DNA of 6,503 nt from an uncultured bacterium (GTDB taxonomy: Bacteria; Verrucomicrobiota; Kiritimatiellia; CAIKKV01; CAITUY01), in contig CAIZMS010000353.1 in NCBI GenBank assembly GCA_903934155.1, forward strand, positions 1 to 6,503, written 5' to 3'. Positions 1 to 4,146 of this stretch are shown piece by piece. Numbering within the stretch: the stretch's first letter is position 1; every line of letters begins with the position of its first letter. The notes beneath the pieces were generated by a model. That model saw only the letters and a program-made list of their open reading frames with translations. It ran no database searches and was not told the origin of the DNA. A program made the translations under genes and the position numbers.

Positions 1-225
1 CCCACAACGTGGGCGATCCCCCCGTAGTTCATAGGTCAAACGATCCCGCAACCCGATCGCCAGATCCAGATCACCGCCCGGCGGAATCCACCCATCCCGA
101 CCAGACCCCATGAGCAAAATAAAATCCACCTCGGGACACTCCGCACGAAGCGCCTCCCCAAGGGCCGCAGGATCAAAAACCACGGCCGCTCCTTCGGTTT
201 TAAATTCTCGTTTTGAAAGGGACAT
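1..225 (-). CDS. Nucleotidyltransferase-fold protein, N-terminal 75 residues (runs off left edge)
   Basis: The ATG at 225-223 opens a frame that stays open to the window edge. The visible 75 residues contain the Pol-beta-type nucleotidyltransferase signature: hydrophobic strand FILLMGS (residues 35-41), then ten residues, then DLDLAI (52-57). Gly40-Ser41 would hold the nucleotide triphosphate and Asp52 and Asp54 would bind metal, following the family pattern hG[GS]x9-13Dh[DE]h. The family transfers NMP groups to proteins, RNA or small molecules; the substrate cannot be told here. Small stand-alone members often are MNT antitoxins paired with HEPN proteins, but larger enzymes begin the same way. 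No other in-frame start exists upstream, because a TAA lies four codons before the ATG. There is no usable Shine-Dalgarno: the only AGG is two bases from the ATG. The C-terminal part and any partner lie outside the window. The fold is fairly sure, the role unknown. Confidence 0.72.
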   Translation of the reverse strand, partial: MSLSKREFKTEGAAVVFDPAALGEALRAECPEVDFILLMGSGRDGWIPPGGDLDLAIGLRDRLTYELRGDRPRCG

Positions 226-231
226 GCCTGA

Positions 232-237
232 ATATTA
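232..237 (-). promoter_or_regulatory. Possible -10 box (TAATAT) for a leaderless nucleotidyltransferase mRNA
   Basis: On the minus strand TAATAT lies six bases before the ATG at 225, so transcription would start at or next to the start codon. Together with the missing Shine-Dalgarno this is the classic layout of a leaderless transcript. The -35 is poor: TTGCGC at 256-261 with an 18-base spacer. An AT-rich hexamer in an AT-rich spot can occur by chance. Confidence 0.35.
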
Positions 238-260
238 ATTGATCGCCCCAACACCGCGCA

Positions 261-291
261 AGGCTTTACTGTCCCGACAGGCTTTACTGTC
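261..291. repeat. Two tandem copies of a 13-base direct repeat with a small internal palindrome
   Basis: AGGCTTTACTGTC occurs at 261-273 and again at 279-291, an exact repeat with an 18-base period. The junction also forms an inverted repeat, GACAG at 276-280 against CTGTC at 287-291. It sits 36-66 bases upstream of the nucleotidyltransferase start and just beyond its possible -10 box, a position suited to a tandem operator. It may equally be a chance or decayed duplication. Confidence 0.5.
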
Positions 292-355
292 ACTGACTAT
301 CGTGTTTGTGCCGTCAGAACGCATGATCTGGGTAGGAAGGCCTCTTGCTACTCTG

Positions 356-376
356 AAAACCCCTATAGGCCAGGGG
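356..376 (-). terminator. Weak intrinsic terminator candidate overlapping the end of the unknown gene
   Basis: Read on the minus strand, CCCCT (376-372), a seven-base loop and AGGGG (364-360) form a 5-bp GC-rich stem followed by four T (359-356). The TAG stop codon at 365-363 lies in the loop and 3' arm. The stem and the T-run are both short, so termination would be partial at best. If it works, it separates the unknown gene from the nucleotidyltransferase. Confidence 0.35.
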
Positions 377-1259
377 AAACTTCTGTCTTTCTCCATTGCT
401 GGAGTTGGCGCAGGACGGAGGCATGGGTGGCTAACAGATCCTGCAGCACTACGGCTTCGTTGGCAGGGGTTACATCAGGCACCACACTGCGGGTGACATA
501 CGACAGCAACTCCTCACTCCCTGAGACCGGTCGGCGCAGGCGGAGAAACGTCAGCACATCCCACCGCGCCCCATCCCACCGCGACCGCCACCACCGCTGA
601 AAACTGCCAACAGGATGCTTGAGATCCTCCCGGGTCAATCCGCGTGGCACCCAATTGGGGTCATCCGGCGTCTCTACCCGCGGAAACGCCATGGAACAGA
701 TATCCTCCCGGGTCGGTGCAAAATCCCCGGCCCGGATCATGGTCGTCACCCAGAGTGACACCGTCCCCGCTCCGGAAGTCAGCCGCCAGAGCTGGAGAGG
801 GAGCCCTGGAGAAGGCTGTTGTTGAGTTGTTAAGCTGTTGGGTTGTTGGAGGGAGGAAAGGAAGGCGGATTGAAGCTTGGGGTCTGTCACAGCCCGGATC
901 CCGCTATCCTGGATTTTTTCAACGGTGTAGTACTTGATCTTCATGCACATGGGCATGTTATAGCCATGGACCAATCGGACAAAAAAACGGGGCGCAGGGC
1001 CGCCTGATGCGTTCTCCCCGGCCAGTTCCATCCCCATGATGTTCGGATCCGTTGGATTTTCGGCATCTATCGATTTCACCCGTACCGCCCAGCCTGCGAT
1101 GACCGGCTGGAAGCCCGCCAGATCCCGGGTCGTGAGCGCATATCCCTTCCCCGGCCGGGCACTTCGTTCCGCCAGCACCAGCCAAACCGCCAGCAATAAG
1201 CACCCGCTGACCAGCAGGATAGACACCAGAGAGGATCGAATTTGCCTAAAGATAGTCAT
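363..1259 (-). CDS. Unrecognised membrane-anchored or lipid-anchored exported protein, 298 aa
   Basis: I do not recognise this protein with confidence. The N-terminus has Arg5 and Arg8, then a hydrophobic stretch at about 11-30. VSGC at 17-20 fits a lipobox, but the hydrophobic run continues past Cys20, so a single-pass anchor is as likely. The rest looks soluble and extracytoplasmic, with no second membrane segment. Features include MPMCMKIKYY (102-111), a Gln/Thr/Ser/Pro-rich insert at about 137-150 encoded by repeat DNA, a beta-like stretch LWRLTSGAGTVSLWVTTMI (157-175), a Trp/Arg-rich stretch FQRWWRSRWDGARW (220-233), and a helical C-terminus ending LRQLQQW. The general shape (anchor, then a short hydrophobic and Cys-containing core) is loosely like exosortase-associated EpsI proteins, but no exosortase is nearby and I would not assign it. 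A stop codon directly precedes the ATG at 1259, which has no Shine-Dalgarno and lies in the end of the palindrome at 1258-1410. Confidence 0.7.
   Translation of the reverse strand: MTIFRQIRSSLVSILLVSGCLLLAVWLVLAERSARPGKGYALTTRDLAGFQPVIAGWAVRVKSIDAENPTDPNIMGMELAGENASGGPAPRFFVRLVHGYNMPMCMKIKYYTVEKIQDSGIRAVTDPKLQSAFLSSLQQPNSLTTQQQPSPGLPLQLWRLTSGAGTVSLWVTTMIRAGDFAPTREDICSMAFPRVETPDDPNWVPRGLTREDLKHPVGSFQRWWRSRWDGARWDVLTFLRLRRPVSGSEELLSYVTRSVVPDVTPANEAVVLQDLLATHASVLRQLQQWRKTEVSPGL
816..850. repeat. Low-complexity TTGTTG-type repeat inside the unknown gene
   Basis: The plus strand reads as two imperfect units rich in TTGTTG, GTTGAG and GTTGGG (816-834 and 835-850), followed by a G/A-rich stretch to about 866. 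On the coding strand it is read in frame as the Gln/Thr/Ser/Pro-rich residues 138-149 (QQPNSLTTQQQP) with no stop. Its composition is unlike the flanking codons, which suggests a repeat expanded or inserted in the gene without breaking it. Confidence 0.6.
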
Positions 1260-1410
1260 TTACCACGGAGGAAGTGGAGGGTTGAGAGAGAGAAAACGAG
1301 AGGTGTTTCGCGATTTTTCAAAATGGGGTACTCGCCATTTTAAAAAATCGCGAAACATTTTCTTTCTCTCGCTCAAACCTCCGTCACCTCCAGCGAAGCG
1401 GGTGGTGAAT
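1258..1410. repeat. 153-bp imperfect palindrome filling the intergenic gap (paired dispersed-repeat copies)
   Basis: The outer ends are ATTTACCAC (1258-1266) and GTGGTGAAT (1402-1410), inverted copies differing at one base. The inner arms, 1304-1326 and 1335-1357, pair over 23 positions around an 8-base loop (1327-1334). The only imperfect position, 1319 against 1342, is C/A in a plus-strand RNA but a G-U wobble in a minus-strand RNA, so the minus-strand transcript can pair throughout. The outer parts align with a few indels and share AGG-TTGAG-GAGAGAAA tracts. The element runs from one base past the PpiC stop codon to inside the ATG of the next gene. It may be a BIME- or MITE-like unit, an mRNA-stabilising hairpin, or a terminator between the two genes. 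Confidence 0.8.
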
Positions 1411-1411
1411 C

Positions 1412-2512
1412 TTATTCCCCCTGCATCATCGGCATGGGCATTTCGGGGGCAGGCTTCGCAAGGTCGGAATACGTGATCTTGGCGTCCTTCTTCAGCTTCG
1501 CCGTAAACGCCTCGAACAACTTCATCTGCTGCTGCTGCTTCAGGTGCTCCATCAGCTTATCCTTGACCTCCGCCAGCGGCGTGGTCTTGCCCGTCTCATG
1601 GGCGGTCACCTGGATGATGTGGAACCCGAACTGGGTCTCAATCACCGGGCCGATGGCGTTTGTCGCCTGGCTGAAAGCCGCATCCTCAAACGCCTTGACC
1701 ATCTGGCCGCGGGGGAAAGAACCCAGATCGCCACCGCGCTCTTTGCTGGGACAATCGGAATTTTCCTTTGCCAGCTTCTCGAAATCTGCACCCTCGACCA
1801 ATTGCTTGCGCAGGCCATCGATCTTGGCTTTCTTCTCCGCCTTCACGGGGGCGGCATCCGTTGCCTCAGTCTTCAACAGGATATGGCGCGCGGAAACCGT
1901 CTCGGGCTGAACGAAGCGCTCCTTCTGCTCGTCATAGAACTTGGCCACATCCGCATCCGTCACAACAGAATTGGTGGGGACTTCTGATTCAACGAGTATC
2001 TTGATCCGGATCTCGCCCACCAGATTCGAACGCAGCGAGTCCAAGGTCATATTCTCGCGCTTCAGGACATCCTCGAGGGTCATATCCTTGGGCAGACGGG
2101 TCTTGATCATGGCGATCGCCTCGTCCAAATCCTTGTCGGTTCCCTTGATCTTGCGCTTATCGGCTTCCTGATTGAGCAGGGAGCGAATGACGAAGCGTTC
2201 GGCCGCCTGCTGGCGGAACCGGCCCATCATGGCCTCCATCTGGCCGGGCTGCATCTGGGCGGCCTGGGGGCCAAGCATGGCCATGACCTGCTTGTCGGCT
2301 TCACCGACCGTCAGCTTCTCGTCGCCCACCGCGACCAGGACGGTGGCGGGATCAACGGCGGGAACGGCAGGAGCCTGGGCCACGCCCGCCGACTTGCCGG
2401 CTTCGGACTTTGCGGGCTCCTTGGCGGCAGCCTTGTCCGCCTTGTTGCAGCCCGAACCAACCATCATCGCCACTCCGCCACACATAACCGCCATCATCAA
2501 TTTCTTAAACAT
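1412..2512 (-). CDS. Lipoprotein SurA/PrsA-like peptidyl-prolyl cis-trans isomerase with one parvulin domain
   Basis: A 366-residue folding catalyst for exported proteins. It begins with a lipoprotein signal: Lys3-Lys4, a hydrophobic Met/Val/Ala-rich core, and VGSGC with Cys22 as the lipidation site. Asn23 follows the Cys, which in Escherichia coli would allow outer-membrane sorting. An Ala/Lys/Pro-rich linker (about 24-56) leads to a helical SurA-N-like chaperone region (about 57-200). The parvulin (PpiC) domain is at about 205-305: SARHILLK (207-214), GADFEKLAKENSDCPSK (241-257), GGDLGSFPRGQMVKAFEDAAF (260-280) and ETQFGFHIIQV (292-302), all close to the family consensus. A charged helical tail with four Gln in a row (326-329) ends in a Met/Pro-rich segment. 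I chose the ATG at 2512 because AAAGGA lies seven bases upstream and the signal peptide starts there; an ATG 18 codons earlier would bury it. It follows the tRNA on the same strand. Confidence 0.9.
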   Translation of the reverse strand: MFKKLMMAVMCGGVAMMVGSGCNKADKAAAKEPAKSEAGKSAGVAQAPAVPAVDPATVLVAVGDEKLTVGEADKQVMAMLGPQAAQMQPGQMEAMMGRFRQQAAERFVIRSLLNQEADKRKIKGTDKDLDEAIAMIKTRLPKDMTLEDVLKRENMTLDSLRSNLVGEIRIKILVESEVPTNSVVTDADVAKFYDEQKERFVQPETVSARHILLKTEATDAAPVKAEKKAKIDGLRKQLVEGADFEKLAKENSDCPSKERGGDLGSFPRGQMVKAFEDAAFSQATNAIGPVIETQFGFHIIQVTAHETGKTTPLAEVKDKLMEHLKQQQQMKLFEAFTAKLKKDAKITYSDLAKPAPEMPMPMMQGE

Positions 2513-2519
2513 AGCCTGT

Positions 2520-2525
2520 TCCTTT
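2520..2525 (-). promoter_or_regulatory. Shine-Dalgarno (AAAGGA) fixing the start of the PpiC lipoprotein
   Basis: AAAGGA on the minus strand ends seven bases before the ATG at 2512. The ATG at 2566 in the same frame lacks this, so translation from 2512 is preferred. Confidence 0.75.
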
Positions 2526-2600
2526 CTTAAAATGTGCAAAGGCGGGAAATTACAACAAACCCCCACCCTGAAGCCAGAAAAATCAAAAGAGGGGGAAGGA

Positions 2601-2628
2601 TATTCACCACGGAGAATGCGGAGGGGAG
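2601..2628. repeat. Copy of the ATTCACCAC dispersed repeat next to the tRNA 3' end
   Basis: ATTCACCACGGAG (2602-2614), then AATGCGGAGGGGAG, matches the left arm of the palindrome at 1258-1410 (ATTTACCACGGAG) and shares ATGCGGAG with the copy near 4081. It begins five bases beyond the tRNA CCA end. The remaining 88 bases to the PpiC start hold only its ribosome binding site; I see no clear promoter there, so PpiC may be read through from the tRNA promoter. Confidence 0.6.
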
Positions 2629-2633
2629 TCGAA

Positions 2634-2708
2634 TGGTGGCGGGAGTGGGAGTTGAACCCACGACCAACGGCTTATGAGTCCGCTGCTCTACCACTGAGCT
2701 ATCCCGCC
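2634..2708 (-). tRNA. tRNA with CAT anticodon (elongator Met or lysidine-modified Ile), CCA encoded
   Basis: The minus strand folds as a full cloverleaf. The acceptor GGCGGGA pairs with TCCCGCC. The D arm is GCTC/GAGC with a seven-base loop AGTGGTA. The anticodon loop is CTCATAA (CAT at 2676-2674), the variable loop TGGTC, and the T arm GTGGG/CCCAC with loop TTCAACT. Discriminator A is followed by an encoded CCA (2636-2634). The paired first base (G1-C72) and the absence of three G-C pairs in the anticodon stem argue against initiator tRNA. Elongator Met and Ile2 (C34 changed to lysidine by TilS) cannot be separated by eye. The anticodon stem is imperfect: A31 faces G39 and G27 faces T43. Confidence 0.95.
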
Positions 2709-2723
2709 CGAAAAACGGCCAGT

Positions 2724-2752
2724 ACCATATTGGAAACCTTCGCCTCTGTCAA
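2724..2752 (-). promoter_or_regulatory. Sigma-70-type promoter for the tRNA
   Basis: On the minus strand TTGACA (2752-2747), a 17-base spacer and TATGGT (2729-2724) give a consensus -35, ideal spacing and a four-of-six -10. A start about seven bases on falls near 2717, leaving a leader of about nine bases before the tRNA 5' end at 2708. The GC-rich stretch ACTGGCC after the -10 resembles stringently controlled stable-RNA promoters (inference). It lies in the 78-base gap after dapL, which holds nothing else I can identify. Confidence 0.75.
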
Positions 2753-2786
2753 CGGGGCGGTGAGGCAGAAATAATATAAACTTCCC

Positions 2787-4007
2787 CTAGAACTTGAGGT
2801 TGGCCTTGAGCAGGCGTTGCTCCAACTCGGCGATGACGCGGTCATCATCTGTCTTGTCTTTCGATTCAAAGGTGGCCGAGAAGCGCAGGAAGGGGCCCAC
2901 ATCGTCCCACGGCACCGTCGAAATCGAGCATTCGCGAATCAGATACTGCGAGGCGTCCTCCGCCGTATTGAAGACCGCGTTCCCCGCCCCCTTCGGCGCG
3001 GGAACATACAGGTAGAAGGTGCCGCCGGGCATCTTGGCCTTGAACCCGACCGCCTTGAGCACCTTCACCAGCTTTTTCAACCGCCGCTCATAGTGCTTTT
3101 TGATTTTGTCCGCCAGCGCCTTGTCGGCCACGCCCGCGCAGGCCGCCAGCTGAATGGCCTTGAACTGGCCGGAATCCACATTGTCCTTCACCTCGGCATA
3201 CGCCTGCACCAGTCGTGGCGCACCGGCCACAAAGCCCAGGCGCCAGCCGGTCATGTTGTAACTCTTGCTCATCGAATGGAGCTCAAGGGCCACATCCCGT
3301 CCGCCCGGCCGACTGAGAATGGACAACGGCTGGCCGTACACCAGCGTCGCATAGGCCGCATCCTGCACGATCAGGATGTTGTGCTTCTTCGCAAACGCGA
3401 TCAACTTGTCGAACAATTCCTCCGTCGGCGCCGCGCCGGTGGGATTGTTGGGGTAGTTGACATAAAACAGTTTGGCCCGGGTCAGAACGGAAGGATCAAT
3501 GGCCTCAAGGTCGGGATAGAACTTGTTCTCGCGCTTGAGGGGCACCTTGACCACTTCCCCACCAAGATAGCGGGTATGGGTGGCGAGAACAGGATAGCCG
3601 GGCACCGTCACCAGGGCGACATCACCGGGATTGATAAAGCACAGCGGCAACATGGCCAGGGCCGGCTTGGATCCGATGCTGTGGCAGATCTCGGTATCGG
3701 GATTCAGGTCGGTGACACCGAAGAATTTGGCCATGTATTCGGCGGCGGCCACCTTGAATTCGCGAATGCCGTTATCGGCGTAACCGCGGTTGGCTGGATC
3801 GTCCACAGCCAGCTTCAAAGCCTTTCGGATCGGCTTGGGAGCCATCTGGTCGGGCTCACCGACGCCGAAATCGAGCAGTTCGACGCCGGGGCGGGCCGTC
3901 CGGGCCGCCGCCTTGGCGCGCTTGATTTTCTCGAACTTATAGATCTCGTTGGTGGTTCCAAACTTCGCCCCGCCAATCCGCTCCGCAAACAAATTCTGAA
4001 CATCCAT
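2787..4007 (-). CDS. dapL: LL-diaminopimelate aminotransferase
   Basis: A PLP-dependent fold-type I (class I/II) aminotransferase of 406 residues. It should convert tetrahydrodipicolinate plus glutamate to LL-diaminopimelate and 2-oxoglutarate in the cytoplasm, replacing the DapD/DapC/DapE steps towards lysine and peptidoglycan. Visible motifs: the N-terminal IGGAKFGTTNEIYKFEKIKR (11-30); DFGVGEPDQM (46-55); ENRGYADNGI-like NRGYADNGI (73-81); SIGSKPALAMLP (110-121); NYPNNPTG (184-191) and Asp216 in QDAAY for the cofactor; Lys248 in SMSKSYNMTGWRLGF as the Schiff-base lysine; PGGTFYLY (327-334); and Arg375 in LRFS for the substrate carboxylate. The long matches to the DapL pattern, not just to generic aminotransferases, support the name; other related aminotransferases are the main alternative. 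The ATG at 4007 is preferred over the TTG at 4013, which is only two bases from the ribosome binding site. Confidence 0.85.
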   Translation of the reverse strand: MDVQNLFAERIGGAKFGTTNEIYKFEKIKRAKAAARTARPGVELLDFGVGEPDQMAPKPIRKALKLAVDDPANRGYADNGIREFKVAAAEYMAKFFGVTDLNPDTEICHSIGSKPALAMLPLCFINPGDVALVTVPGYPVLATHTRYLGGEVVKVPLKRENKFYPDLEAIDPSVLTRAKLFYVNYPNNPTGAAPTEELFDKLIAFAKKHNILIVQDAAYATLVYGQPLSILSRPGGRDVALELHSMSKSYNMTGWRLGFVAGAPRLVQAYAEVKDNVDSGQFKAIQLAACAGVADKALADKIKKHYERRLKKLVKVLKAVGFKAKMPGGTFYLYVPAPKGAGNAVFNTAEDASQYLIRECSISTVPWDDVGPFLRFSATFESKDKTDDDRVIAELEQRLLKANLKF

Positions 4008-4015
4008 GGTCAAAT

Positions 4016-4021
4016 CTCCTT
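4016..4021 (-). promoter_or_regulatory. Shine-Dalgarno (AAGGAG) deciding the dapL start
   Basis: AAGGAG on the minus strand lies eight bases before the ATG at 4007 and only two before the in-frame TTG at 4013. This selects the ATG and removes two residues from the longest open frame. Confidence 0.85.
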
Positions 4022-4036
4022 GTTGAAAAGGCCAGC

Positions 4037-4065
4037 AGGGTACCCCGTCAGCCTCCCGAAATCAA
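4037..4065 (-). promoter_or_regulatory. Weak candidate promoter for dapL
   Basis: TTGATT (4065-4060), a 17-base spacer and TACCCT (4042-4037) on the minus strand give a fair -35 and a poor -10. It would yield a leader of roughly 25 bases ahead of dapL. Without it, dapL would depend on readthrough from the permease. Confidence 0.25.
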
Positions 4066-4079
4066 GAAAAGCAGAAGAA

Positions 4080-4131
4080 TTTCACCACCCGCTTCCCTGG
4101 AGGATGCGGAGAAAAAACGAGAGGGGGGGGG
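4080..4131. repeat. Third location of the dispersed repeat, ending in a nine-G tract
   Basis: Positions 4081-4103 match the reverse complement of 1387-1409 (right arm of the palindrome) at 22 of 23 bases. The match continues as GCGGAG, a purine tract with AAAAAACGAGAG, and nine consecutive G (4123-4131). It occupies most of the 139-base gap between the permease and dapL. A small hairpin GAGAA/TTCTC (4133-4146) lies just before the permease stop codon; it has no T-run after it on the minus strand, so I do not call it a terminator. Confidence 0.7.
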
Positions 4132-4146
4132 AGAGAAAATCTTCTC

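Noticed and set aside
36..293. 85-codon minus-strand open frame overlapping the nucleotidyltransferase
   Set aside because: Its translation is Arg/Trp-rich with no domain, and the frame at 1-225 carries a clear GS...DLDLA signature, so this is a shadow frame.
1258..1410. Palindrome as an insertion sequence or CRISPR remnant
   Set aside because: It has no transposase frame, no clear target-site duplication and no regularly spaced repeats. It fits a non-autonomous intergenic repeat better.
2513..2566. Upstream ATG extending the PpiC lipoprotein by 18 residues
   Set aside because: It would place a Cys/Pro-containing non-signal segment before the lipoprotein signal, while the ATG at 2512 has a good Shine-Dalgarno and a proper signal peptide.
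1434..2774. Several plus-strand open frames of 76-200 codons
   Set aside because: They run antisense through the PpiC gene and one crosses the tRNA and its promoter. None has a ribosome site or recognisable domain.
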